The notes under the pieces were generated by a model, which was not told the DNA's origin, ran no database searches, and saw nothing but the letters and a program-made list of their open reading frames with translations. Both the position numbers and the translations under genes were made by a program. From Blastobasis lacticolella (taxonomy: Eukaryota > Arthropoda > Insecta > Lepidoptera > Blastobasidae): a DNA stretch of 64,000 nucleotides. This document shows, piece after piece, positions 11,923 to 23,113 of this stretch. The stretch's first letter is position 1. The number at the start of each line of letters is the position of its first letter. Where the stretch lies: the NCBI GenBank assembly GCA_905147135.1, contig LR990045.1, positions 18,452,173 through 18,516,172 on the forward strand. Reading direction: 5' to 3'.

Positions 11923-12695
11923 GTGTTATCACACCTGAATTCGGCGACCGGCACTTACCTGAAAGTGGCACCTCGGTGGGAAAAGGTGTTCTGGTGGCCC
12001 GACATGATAAATCGAGCGCGCGCGCCGCCTTTCACAGTCCACTACCTAGAACAGGTGTTGGTGGACACCACAACCGGTCTACCTTCCCCTCAGTCCCAAG
12101 ACATGATTCTAGAAGTCTGAAAATGTGGGGGTAGACGAAAAGCCTAAAACACTGGTCTTCGGAGCAAAATATATGTTGCGCTCTAGTTGGCGGGACTCCT
12201 CATTAAGGACTTACAAACCAGCGTGGCATAAGTGGTGTACATGGTCAAAAAGCAACTCATTGGATGATTTAAGGCAGTCTGGGTCGGATTTAGCTCAATT
12301 CCTAATAGATTTATGTATTAAACACGGTCTTGCTTACTCCACCATCCTTGTTTACAAAACTGCTATTTCCATTTTATGTGATCCTAACTATAAATATCGT
12401 GATAGTTCACATGTTTTAGTCAAGCATGCTCTGTAGGCTATATCTATTAACAAGCAAAATTCCCATATGGGACACCGAAGACCTAGTAACCTGGCTGCTA
12501 AATAATTCTTCAAAAGAAGACAGTCTTTATGAATGCTCTAAACGGGCTGCTATCCTATTTTTGCTCTGCTCAGGCCGCAGAATTCATGACCTCACTCTTT
12601 TATATATCAATTCAGACAACCTCATTGTTAAACAAAATTCCATTGTTTATTGGCCAACATTTGGATCTAAAACCGATTCTGATAAATTTTCGTGA
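11923..12695 (+). pseudogene. DIRS-type retrotransposon remnant: RNase H end and tyrosine recombinase
   Basis: The first part (11923-12120) ends like the RNase H region of DIRS elements, with a [14 protein letters not shown] motif. It is followed at 12125-12436 and 12426-12695 by the N-terminal and start of the catalytic domain of a tyrosine recombinase. The features are a WRDSSLRTYKPAWHKWCTW core-binding segment and a SGRRIHDLTLL box carrying the first catalytic arginine. DIRS elements use this recombinase in place of an integrase. Two frame changes are visible (near 12120 and near 12430). The HxxR and tyrosine motifs are missing because the homology stops at about 12695, where an RLE-type LINE on the other strand begins. 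Inactive fragment. Confidence 0.7.
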
Positions 12696-12696
12696 G

Positions 12697-14184
12697 CAGT
12701 CAGGAGGAGGCGTTCACGAGCAGTAATGGCTTCAGGAACTGCACTGAGTATAATCGGGGCTCCTAGAAGATTAAAATCGGAACAAGACAGTTCCTTGAGG
12801 CCAGGAAAAAGTCCACTGAAACCAGAAATTTGTCCACAAGCTTCGGTACCGCAGGGAAAGATCTCGCACTTCGAACGATTCACCTCCAGACCCATGTCTC
12901 TGAGACGGGAAAGCAGGACCTCTAGATCCCGTAAAACGACTTCCGGCTTACCCCCGATAATGCCATCGTCGAGATACCACACGTTTAAGGCAGATTTTAG
13001 CTCAAGTGAATAGCCAAACTAAAAACGAGCGGCCCCAGCGGGTCCCTCTGGTCCTCTCCCCTTGAAAAAAGAAGGTTGTCATCGAAGTAAAGATTGAAAG
13101 GCAGCCTGTAAACCAGATGAAGGAAGGGATAGAGAGAAGGGAGTTTTTCCTTGACCTCACTTAGCAGAACGTCTGTCTCCAAGGTGTTAAACGCGTTGCG
13201 AATATTGAGCTTCAGCAAAATACAGTCTTCGTTCTCCGGGTTCATCACAAAAATTCGCGTGGCGTGGATAGCAGCCTCGCATCCCAGGCGTGTGTTGAAA
13301 CCCAACTGGTATCCGGCCATATCCTCTTTGACGGCGCGGCAGGCTAGCTTGGCAGTCAGGCGACGAAAGACACTGCCGACAGCGATAGGTCTAATGCTAT
13401 CATCCTTTTTGGCCAACGCAAAGAGCACCGTAAAGATACGGACAAACCAAAGGGTTCAGCAGACCCATGAGTAAAAAGTTTGATAGCCTGGTTAGAGATC
13501 CCACAAGGCACCTTCCGTTCTGCCCGGCCGAAAAAGAGGTCAACTCTTTTAGGTGCCCCGGGCGGATCCCGTCTAAGTCTGCCGAAGAACCTGTATAAAA
13601 TGAACTAAGGGCCGATATCACGTCCCCTGCAGTATATGCCTTATCCGGTTCAGGCGGGAAACTGAAAGAACGCGAAGGACCTAGTTGTTTAAGTTCCATA
13701 GACGCCCACGTATCAGGATCCTCCCCACTACCTCATAGTCATGACAGTGCTCCATCGACATAATATTGGCCTTAACCTTTGTCGTCACGTTCCCAGGCAA
13801 TTCCCTAGCCGGAACTCTTAACGCTGTATACGCACAAGAAAGAAGAGCACTCCACTCCTTCACCCCATTGCTAGCAACACACAAATCTATAACATCGCAG
13901 AGCCTTCCGGCCGCCTGATTCCGGGCACCTTTAGGTATGTGCCGAAGGACTGGTATACATCTCTTTAAAGAAGCGAGCCCGGACAGGGAACCCCGGGAAG
14001 GCAGCGATGTTGGCGGCACCTGACTTGCCGATGAGGTGCCGGCCGGAGAAGCCCGCAAAACTGCATCTGAACGCAGCACATCCTTGTGCTTGCGCCCAAT
14101 ATGCACCTTTAGTCCGTGCGCGGAGAAAGTGCGTGGAGACCGCGGGCAGTGGGGGCAAGACAACTGTGAAGGCAATACATTCAT
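12697..14184 (-). pseudogene. RLE-type (R2/NeSL/Hero-like) LINE, copy 1, frameshifted and 3'-deleted
   Basis: Read on the minus strand. The N-terminal C2H2 finger is CPHC...HIGRKH (about 14060-14150). Then come RPIAVGSVFRRL, the region QLGFNTRLGCEAAIHA and the first catalytic aspartate position (LNIRNAFNT, apparently Asn in place of the usual Asp-x-x pattern), DQRDPLGPLVFSLAIH, and the catalytic WYLDDG box near 12960-12982. At least two frameshifts break it, near 13415 and near 13000. It stops at about 12697, before the cysteine-histidine and endonuclease region that the sister copy at 27827-28540 keeps. Losing the 3' end is unusual for a LINE and points to a secondary deletion. Base composition is clearly more GC-rich than the second copy, so the two are different lineages of one family. 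Confidence 0.8.
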
Positions 14185-14199
14185 ATCGGACAATAACAA

Positions 14200-15440
14200 G
14201 ATAAGGTACCCTGTACCTATTATTCTACATTATTTAGGAGAATATAAAACACTTTTGAAATACAAAAACATAGGAATACCAACAATTCATTCCATTATTA
14301 CATTAAAATTCATTATTGAATTGAAATAAATGTTAAAATAATAACAATACATTATGTAGGTGTAATATTTAATTAAAACAAACTACTATTGAAACTATTC
14401 ACAATTGCTTTGTATTAGTATACAAATGTTATCAATGCCGTCAATGAAAAAATAACCAAATCTATTAAAAAATAAATCCACGTTATGGTGTGATTTGTTC
14501 TAAATTTCAAAATTGAAAGTTGATGACTTGCTCTGCCCTCTCTGAAACCAGCTACATATCACTCGTCGCGTTGAGGCTGCAAGTAGTCTTGATCACTGTT
14601 GACCATTCAAGAGAGTTATTGACCGATCGATGCAGTGACCCACATACAGCAGAGATGGCACCTCTTTCGCGATTAAATTGAGCCAACGATTCCGCCGCAG
14701 CCGGCTGTACTGTACAACGTAAATTGGCGTGGGAGTACTTCGCAAACTGCATAGATGGCGCTGTACGCATTGAACATGGGAATGAGGAAGTGAGATTATC
14801 CCCCCCAACACAGCACAAGCTCGTCACACTCGACACTGCAGATTGCTCAGATAGCACTGTCCTTAATTATATTCGGTCAACGGCGCCTTGAAAATCTCGA
14901 TTGGGCTTGATGGTAGGTCCGGGATGGCGATATTATAAGCGATAAAAAAACCGCCGTTCTGGCTATTAGCGACGGGAAAACTCTTACAGATATGCAGGAC
15001 AACTTCGGACAATCGGCAATCACAGAAACTTTACAAAAGTACGCACTTTATATTTTTAAAGAGGGCCCACCCTTAATCCGTATTTTGAAATGTCAAAAAT
15101 AATACCTACCTGATAATTAATCCTATGATTTTGCATGTAAACTAATCTATTGCACTACTTTAATGTGATATAACACATTATGTTTAGGTGATTTTTAAAT
15201 ATATTGTATTTATACATAGTTGTACAAATGAAGAAATAAAAGCAAACCTTTATTACCATATCAGTGTTTATTATGTATTGAAAACATTATAATAATAACC
15301 TTACACATTTGTCACATACCACATACCTTAGCTATGGATTATTGGAATATAAATACTATAAGGAAATTATTATTTTTCTCTTAAATTCTTCACATCACAT
15401 TGGCATCTAGTTAATTAACCACCAGGCGATACCAAACAAA
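14200..15440. other. No gene seen
   Basis: AT-rich sequence. Overlapping minus-strand frames at 14552-14857 have no recognisable family features. Confidence 0.4.
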
Positions 15441-15446
15441 GTCTCA

Positions 15447-15556
15447 AATAATTGTAGGCTTCAAATAACGGTACATAAGCCTAATAGCAGCGTTTTACCT
15501 TGAAATAAAACGCTATTAAGCGAGTTACCTTATTCGAAGCCTACAATTTATAATTC
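15447..15556. repeat. Foldback (palindromic) repeat
   Basis: The left arm (caaataattgtaggcttcaa) and the right arm (ttattcgaagcctacaattta) are inverted copies. Between them lies a second inverted pair built on agcgttttacc / ataaaacgct. A half-copy lies at about 16003-16085. Confidence 0.7.
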
Positions 15557-16002
15557 TACCTGGTTCGTAAACAAAAAACCAGGTACGATAAAACATTTAT
15601 AGAATAATATTCACTATAGATTTAATTCTTCAACACTCATTTTATTACGAATCTCGTGTCACTTCACAACATAACTGTGTTTGTATCTGCACCTTGTTTA
15701 GTATCCACAATTTCATTATTCTTAAAATAAAGTCAAACATTACATGCACGTGTTAATAATATTCTGTACCAGTCTAACTTTTTATAAGGCATTTATGAAA
15801 ATTCGGCGGTAGTTTGACTTTTGATGTTTTACACGTAGCCTAATTTTATAATTTGACACACAATGATCCGACGGCAGCAAGTTCGCGCCGCCCTGCCTGA
15901 TGGTGGGGATCTAGTCCAACAGTGGGGGAACAACCGGTTACGGAAATAGGCAGAGGATGTGACGTATTTTCTGGCACGCAGCACGGGAAGTCAATTACGC
16001 TA

Positions 16003-16085
16003 CTCTCAAATAATTGTAGGTTTCGAATAAGGTAACTCGCTTAATATGCGTTTTATTTCAGGGTAAAACGCTGCTATTAATTCTT
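16003..16085. repeat. Half-copy of the foldback repeat at 15447-15556
   Basis: The sequence ctcaaataattgtaggtttc, followed by the aaggtaactcgctta and gtaaaacgctgctatta words, matches one arm of the upstream foldback repeat and its inner inverted pair. Confidence 0.6.
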
Positions 16086-16913
16086 TGGAAAATGCATTAT
16101 GTTTTAAAATGTAAATATTCCAGTCACCACACAGTATTATTTTCTTATTTATAAATTTTGTAGTCAGTAGTCTAGCAACTTTTTTGAATGAATGAAATGA
16201 ATGATAATTTCTTTATTATTTATACACAAAATAAAACAAAAACAGAGGAAAAAAAGCCTTTTCGCGGTTATTTTTTCATTTATATATAAAAATACCAACA
16301 TGGCCTTAAATATAAAAGACACCGGCGTCATATCTAACGATTTGTAAATGAGAAGAGCTGACCTATCTCTTCTTAATTTTTTTTAGGCATGTTTTAAAAT
16401 AGAAACTATTTTGTACCTTTCCGAAAATATTTTCTCCTTTATATTGTCCCTTAGATGACTATTGTGATAAATCGTCACACACTCTTACCAACCCAAATCC
16501 AACTCCGTCAACATATATTAATGTTGAGATGAGCTATCCTCTACCTATTGGTAGACGATGGTAGCAAGACGGGCCTTTAAAATGTTTTTGAGTGTATGTA
16601 AATATATTTAGTACCTACTGTTCACCGCATTCTGACATCTCTCCTAATTTCCACACTTTCACACACTTTAAGATTATTCTGTTGCCGTGTGCATTGTTAG
16701 GAATATGAATCAATTCAAAGTCTATCCTACAACTAAAAACAAAGTATTTGTTAATAGTGTAAGAAAAATATACTCGATTATTCTCTGTCCTAAGAAATTT
16801 TCCTGTAAAGTTCTATGGTTAATAAGGCAAATGCTACAAAATATAGAGGTATCAGATACCTGGTTAGGTAAAAGTCGAGTAGGAGTTTGACACTTATAGT
16901 ATCATGTGTGTCA

Positions 16914-16976
16914 AAAAACTTCCTGGCACTCACGCTTGGATATGACATATCCAAGCGTGAGTGCCTGGAAGTTTTT
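16914..16976. repeat. Near-perfect palindrome, 31-bp arms with 1-bp spacer
   Basis: Arm 16914-16944 and arm 16946-16976 are inverted copies with one mismatch, centred on ggatatgacatatcc. Copies B (54440-54475) and C have only one of the two arms, so copy A either gained an inverted duplication or kept one that the others lost. Confidence 0.85.
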
Positions 16977-17738
16977 GTATGTATAATAAATAAAAATACC
17001 TAAATTTCATTTAGGATACAAATTTATTTATAGTCTTTTTACAAAAATATTAAACTTAACACAGTTACTATCAAAATATTTTACTAACACTTAATAATAA
17101 AACAACACTGCTCGTTACAGAAAGTACTAGGGAAATACTAGTAGGGAAATATATAGAAAGAAATAGAATTTTAAATTGTTTTTAAAATATATGTTATTAA
17201 AGGAACTAGAGACTTCAATAATATAGGGCCTAGTATTTGAAATAGCGAAAGATAATACTTTGAACTGTGATGGTGGCGGTGATGGTGATAAGAATTCCTC
17301 GAGGTCTTTACGCCCGCTGCTTGGTTTCGACGATCATGAAGATGTTTTTGTGCCATTATGGCCTATTTGCCCTGAAACCAGGGACGCTGTGCACAGGGTG
17401 TGGCTGTGTCGTCATTACTAAGCCATGGTCAGGATGTGGAGGGCCTGCCATATCAGTCATATTTTCACCTGTAGATAAAAATAAAAATATAAAAGTCAAT
17501 GCAATACTCTCCAAATTAGAATTTTACAACAGAATCAAAAATATATTTAACATTACTGATGTTATGTCTTGTATTAAAAAATAAATTATTTAATAAACAA
17601 TAAATAGTTACTACGAATTTATATCTACATAGTGTTGTTTGTACTATATTCCAAAATATAATTAATGTTAAATATACACAAACATTTTAAAATAAACTAA
17701 CAAATGAAAAATTGTAGTATAAATATACTTACATATCA

Positions 17739-18465
17739 TCAGTGAAATTCAACGCTAAAAGTTCTGGGTCCTAAAATTGGCACGCAGAACTTTGGTTCCG
17801 GATCTGGTTCAGCGGAAGCAGGTGTTTTTGATCCGTTGTTTTTGCGTACCAAGACTGGCACACAAAAGTACGGATCCGATGGTCTTATGTGCACTGTAGC
17901 CTCGTACGGGTGGGGTTTATCTACTAAATGATAATTCCCACATGGCGGTGGATCAGCTGGAACCTTTTCGTAGCGGCTAAACCATGTCTCCACCTGACGA
18001 CAATTACAGGAACGATAAATCGACAAGTCAAAATGAATCTAAATCGAGAAAGATAACAGCACTTTTATTGCTAGGTATTTTGTAAATATTTATGTCACGT
18101 TATGAAGATTAAAGTAATTAAAAATGAAAAATTACGCACAAAATAAAAAAATGCAGTGTTAGGGTAACCGACAATGATGAATGTTTATCATGTAAATCGC
18201 CAAAGTTAAATGTCCAAGAATGCCATAAGTTATAATTATGGCAACAAATTTTGTTCTGATGATATCAAGTTAGCGTTAAAAAATATAAATTTTACTTTTA
18301 ACCAAGAGAATTAATACAAATAAAAGAGGTATAATATAGAATATAACTTACCCGCTCACAACTCGCCATATATATTTCATAACGCATCATTGCGCTCTCA
18401 TTACCAAATTCGTACAAGTATGACTGCAGGCGCTCAGACCTCAAATATTCAAAATTTGCAGACAT
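17739..18465 (-). CDS. Unrecognised small two-exon gene, copy A
   Basis: Exon 1 is 18352-18465 (38 codons, starting MSANFEYLRSERLQSYL) and ends at a consensus GTAAGT donor. Exon 2 is 17739-17993 (84 codons plus stop) after a TCGTCAG acceptor; the junction is phase 0. The predicted protein is 122 residues with no signal peptide or membrane segment. The C-terminal half is rich in Pro and polar residues and has two similar 'FCVPxL' motifs (DPYFCVPVLV and PKFCVPILG). I do not recognise a family. Exon 2 differs from copies B and C by about 4 bases in 255, fewer than the intron (about 20 differences in 340 plus an 11-bp indel). Exon 1 differs about as much as the intron. It lies in a multi-copy repeat, so it may be a captured gene. 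Confidence 0.55.
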
Positions 18466-18759
18466 TCTAAAAAAGTATTTTACTAAACAAGGAACGAATC
18501 AATCACTAGATGCACTCGTAAGCAAAGGCGAATAGCGACTGGTAAACCAGACCGGCAACGCTGCTTATTTAACGAGCGCTAGCGTACCTGGATGACTAAT
18601 GCGAGTGATAAGGAAAGCATCAATTGTTATTATTATAGTCGTTCTTTACGCTGTCCTTTTCACTCGCTGGACTTTGAACTTTCTATGTTTATTTACCACA
18701 TTGGCACGCTTTCTTTGGTATTACTTCGGTATTATTAGTCTTTATTCGGTATTACAGTT

Positions 18760-19105
18760 TATTAGTTTGCTTTAGTAACAATTTTAAATGTAAAGACGTT
18801 CATCATGCTCATGATAGTATAGACAACATTATGTGTAATGTCATATCAATCAACTACTTAATGTCTTTCACTTATTCCGCAATTTTATTCGAGATATGAG
18901 TAAAGCAACGTAAGTTCAAAATTGATGAAATAACATATAGAGCGCAACTCTATAATATATAATTATTAGAGGAAGCTAGTAAATTCTATTAGTATATTAT
19001 TCTTTTAGAGACAGAGAGTCTTTAAATCAGAAAATATATTTTTCTAAATCTGACAGTATTAATGTCACAAAACATGTTTACTATCTATGAATATTGCCAT
19101 TGAAT
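18760..19105. other. No gene seen
   Basis: AT-rich linker between duplicated unit A and the Jockey fragment; nothing recognised. Confidence 0.4.
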
Positions 19106-19107
19106 TA

Positions 19108-19560
19108 TATTACGAGCCTGTTGCTGCATAAGGCACAGGTGCGGCCACATATGGAGTAGGTATTGTTCCCATCTTTGGACCGGGGAATCTGCCGACCCGC
19201 TTAATCATTTTGACTCCATAGAGAGGCGCGCCGTATGAATTGTCGACGATCCCATACTGACAAGCAAGTTTGAACCGCTGGCTGATCTAAGGGACTTTGG
19301 CTCCCTGTTTGTGTTCTACCGGCTGTACAATGGGGAGGGTTCTGAGGAATTATTTAATCTGGTGCCCACAGCACAATTCCGCCATCGCACCACCCGCTAC
19401 CTAGCCTCAATATAAATATCCACGTCTGTGAGCTCATTCCAAGTGGGGATATATACATATCCCCACTTAACCCTCTGAGCATGCGAAGATTCAAAATAAC
19501 GTTTCTCGCTCGTACGATTCGGATGTGGAATGAGCTCACAGACGTAGATATTTATTTTGA
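19108..19560 (+). pseudogene. C-terminal fragment of a Jockey-like LINE reverse transcriptase, with foldback
   Basis: The plus strand encodes the familiar C-terminal end of a lepidopteran Jockey-type ORF2 (LLHKAQVRPHMEY near 19120, then FGSLFVFYRLYNGEGSEELF near 19295-19345, and FRHRTTRYL near 19375). After an interruption it ends with the ARTIRMWNEL motif near 19510-19535. Stops and frame breaks are present. The interruption is a nested inverted repeat: the arm aaatatccacgtctgtgagc at 19413 returns inverted as gagctcacagacgtagatat at 19533. Inside it lies a perfect palindrome aagtggggatat/atatccccactt (19442-19469). The fragment therefore underwent a local inverted duplication. Confidence 0.7.
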
Positions 19561-19582
19561 CAAATCGGATTAAACTATTCAG

Positions 19583-21156
19583 GTTTCCGCCGCACTATTG
19601 CTGTGTTCGAAAAATATTTTAATTCAAGATTTTAGAACTCTATAAAGAATTTGAGTAACACATAATTATTGTACATGACACACACTTGATTTTGGCCCAT
19701 CGGTGCCATTAAAGTTACTAGTACCAATACAGAACTGAGTGGAATAAATCCTCGAAATAAATAATATTATACAATAATTGTGTTCAGGACTTGTGACGAA
19801 ATTCCTCTATGAGCACACAATAATACCACAATACTTATAAAGTTGAAAGCCAGGTAAGTAGTTAAAGGGTAGGTGTAGATAACGTCAGGTATGAAACCTG
19901 AGGAATTCATAATATTCTCACGAAACGAGCATTGTTCGAGGGTAAGGAAAATTATTGGGATAGATAGCGTTAGGTAAGAAAGTTTTTAGAAAGCAGAGTC
20001 ACTTAATTAGAATTGGGAATTTGTTTAATGATCTCGAATTACTATTACTTTAGGTGTTACTGTCGCATGGATATTGCTTTTGACAAATTATAAAAATAAT
20101 TTAGGTTTTAAGGTAGTTTTGTAATAAGTGTTTTAGTTAATTAGATGCCAGCTAAACAAATATCATACGCAAAATGCCACTAACGGCGCTGGGCAATGGA
20201 CCTCCTTACTGTCGACACAATGTATTTTGACCAACTACCTATGGTGCATTTGCAGGAGCCGATTAAACTATTATAGCTATATTAATATATCCATAAATTT
20301 TATACATCTTTTTTTATATTCAATATAAATAATAGTAGTTTATGCAACTCTAATATAAAAAGGGCTATTAAAATATAAGTGTCTGTTTATACGAGGCGTA
20401 GTCGAGTTTGATAATAGTTTGACTTGAGTGTTTTAATACCTCATTATATTTAGTTGCATACACTTTTTTACAACACTCATATTTTCATGTTAAAATTTCG
20501 TATCTATAATTTTCTCAATTACGCTAGAAGTAAGTTTTTGTACCTTCTTGTCGAGGATTTCAAGAGACGCTTCAAACAAGAAAACACTTTCACAAACACA
20601 AACTACAACATTTAGAAAAATATTATTTTTCGCAGGAAAATAATTCCATACACACAAACATAAATAGGAGTGCTTGAATTTTAAATTTGATAATGCCATT
20701 TTTCGGTAACAAGCCTACATTTTGCGCGCTCGGGAGCTCGACAAAAATAAAAGTGTTGCAAAATGATTAAAAAGATATCTAACTTAATCTAACCTAACCA
20801 GGTACCTGCGTACCTACCTGCTGCAAACTATTTGAAGTCACTCACTTACCTTCTTATCTATTGTGATTTCTTATCTTGGTATCTATCTTAAGAATTGTAC
20901 ATTCCGTTGAGCGCCAGCGAATTTATAACAATAGAAAAGCTTTTGTTTGTTTTTTCTTAAGGAAATACTTGGCTCAACGTATTGACAGTGAAACTTTACT
21001 TCACTAGAATTAGTTTCTTTAGTATTTTGTAGTCTTTTAGAAATTACCTTACATACTTATAATAACCGAAACCGAATTGTTTTCAACGATTTTTACCCCA
21101 GAAAACGAAATTTTCTCTCATCCAAGAAGAATAAGTTGTTGTGTTAATTCTGTAAA
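19583..21156 (+). repeat. Repeat D, copy 1
   Basis: From gccgccgcactattgctgtg to gttgtgttaattctgt this segment matches 56153-59654 in the same orientation. Copy 2 contains two extra blocks: about 350 bp at 56216-56565 and the I-clade LINE at 57614-59215. No protein-coding family is visible. A short run of CCTAA-like words near 20790 corresponds to a four-unit CCTAA run in copy 2. Confidence 0.8.
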
Positions 21157-21518
21157 ATTTAAATGAAATATTATTTCAGCCTACTAATACCGATAAGAAA
21201 AATACTGAAAATTGTTCGAAGTGAGTTACGATGGCTGCAACAAGGAAAGTCTTCCATGTCGAAACTTAGAAACAGTACTCCATATTTTTGAATAAATAAT
21301 TTGCAAAACACCCACTAGCTTCTTAAATTACTGTAGACATAGTGGAGCCAAGAGCTTGTCTACATAACAACAAATGATAAGAAGCTACGTCACTTTGTTT
21401 GCAAAAAGATTGAAAGTTATTCGAAATAATTGTCTAAAAACCGCAAGATTTTCACTGTTATACTCAGCGGAGCTCTGGTGGTCTCCAGGAACTGGTGAAT
21501 GTTGCCAATTTGAACAAT

Positions 21519-22179
21519 CTACTGAAGAATATTTCGACCGGTTCTGATGTGGCGGTCTACTAACCTCCAGGGCAGGACATTTAGCATCCAGTGTACGTCA
21601 TCGATGTCAAACTTCCAGAGGACAACGAGCAGAGGATCCAAGAACGGGAAATCCTCCATCGTTTGTCCTGTAACCATTGGGCGAGGAATAAACAGCAGGT
21701 TCACTAGTTCTTGAGGACTCAGCTGGTGCGCGTTGAAGTAAAGTCCAGACTCCGTGAAGAATAAAATCTTCTTCTGTCAGTCGGTTGGCGTCTGCAGCTG
21801 AGATAAATGGTTCTCTAAAGCTCAGGTCGTCCAGGATGACCGTTGTTATTAGAAACCGATAGAAGTTTGTGTAACTTTCAGGAGCTTGATTTCCATTCAC
21901 TTGGGTCTGATTCGACGTAGAAGTGGCGACTCTAGATGGCGCCAAAGCTATCATAGATTCCGAATCGATTTCTTCTGGGATCTGTTTTCCTATCTGTGAC
22001 GTCACTGGAGGACTTTTACTTTGACCAGACAGTAACTCAATAAGACGTCGCTTTAGTTTTCTTCTTTTCGGTTCCGAGGTTCCTGGTGCTTCGTACTCAA
22101 AGCTCATTAACTCTTTCACATTACTCTGGTTCATTTCAGAGTCTTCAATCCATTTCTCGATTCGACGATTGTCAGCCAT
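21519..22179 (-). pseudogene. Unassigned broken gene in the candidate viral insertion
   Basis: The frame opens at an ATG at 22179 (start MADNRRIEKW). The protein has an acidic N-terminus, then a basic cluster EPKRRKLKRRL (about residues 37-47) that could be a nuclear localisation signal, then a Ser/Thr-rich stretch. A folded-looking segment with FREPFISAADANRLTEEDF follows at about residues 135-155. Near 21735 the reading shifts: the original frame degenerates, while another frame continues with LVNLLFIPRPM... and stops at 21519. The abrupt change in sequence character suggests a one-base indel. Bracovirus genomes carry families of short nuclear proteins of this style, but I cannot name this one. 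A host orphan gene is the alternative. Confidence 0.5.
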
Positions 22180-22399
22180 TGTGTCAGAATAAAAACTGAC
22201 GCGTTTAGTGATAGTCTGATGGTATTTATTCTGTTTGCCAGATACCACACAAAAAAATGAATATTTGTAAATAATATATCACCGCTAAATATAAATGCAG
22301 GCGAATAATCGTCGAGCACCAAACAGAGATACTGACGTAAGTTGTGGGTGTTATGATTTAATGTAACTGCAGTGTCAAAAACTTGATAATTATGCATGT

Positions 22400-23090
22400 G
22401 TTTGGGTGGTGATTATTTATTATCACTACTGGAGGTTATTGAATGGTATTACGAGTTAAGTATCGGCTTTTACGAAGATACAAAGAAACAATTTAAATTG
22501 TTCGTACAAAACTACTGTTAAAAAGTCTTTTTATTTGTATATTATAAACTACATTAACATTTAATAGACTTCTTCTACCTGGAACAAAAAAGACATTACG
22601 TTAAGTAACATCGCAAATATTTGCCTTAGTGAACCGTTATAAGCTTTTACCTCGCATAACTTAGGAATGCATTAAAGAAGTTGATAACCGAACCAGTTTT
22701 ATTCTTTTTACATTTTTTGTTGGTAAATATCGTACCGGTTCAAGGAAAATGACCAAGTCATTGAATTACAAAAAATGGATGTGGTTTTTTACGTCTATGG
22801 TAAACTTACCGGCAGGTTCCTTAGGATTGATCAGAAAATTTGCATTTCTGGATACACAGGGACAAACTGTAAAAAAAATATTGTAAGAAACTGCTTAATT
22901 TTGCCGCATTCAAAAATACCTAATAAATGTTATCATCGATTTTCCACGTGTTATCTATGTTATAAATACTAAAATATTCACAGTATAAATTGAAAAGTTT
23001 GGGATCAGTAACTGAGGTCATCGGTAATTAAAACATTAGATAAGCTAATAACAAGCGAATAATTACTTGATTAGACGAGATCGCAGTAGA
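22400..23090. other. No gene seen
   Basis: AT-rich sequence between the two degraded minus-strand genes; a 65-codon plus-strand frame at 22775 shows no family motif. Confidence 0.35.
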
Positions 23091-23113
23091 CACACAGGCT
23101 CCCTGATTTTGGC

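Larger units (their letters stand above)
16430..18760 (-). repeat. Duplicated unit, copy A (reverse of 52640-54995 and 61050-63400)
   Basis: The whole segment is the reverse complement of parts of copies B and C further right, with about 5-8% differences by eye in non-coding parts. Introns are retained, so the duplication occurred at DNA level. It carries the two-exon gene at 17739-18465 and a transcribed-looking 3' region (17340-17480). Unlike B and C it lacks the piggyBac fragment. It also contains an extra inverted arm (see 16914-16976). Confidence 0.85.
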
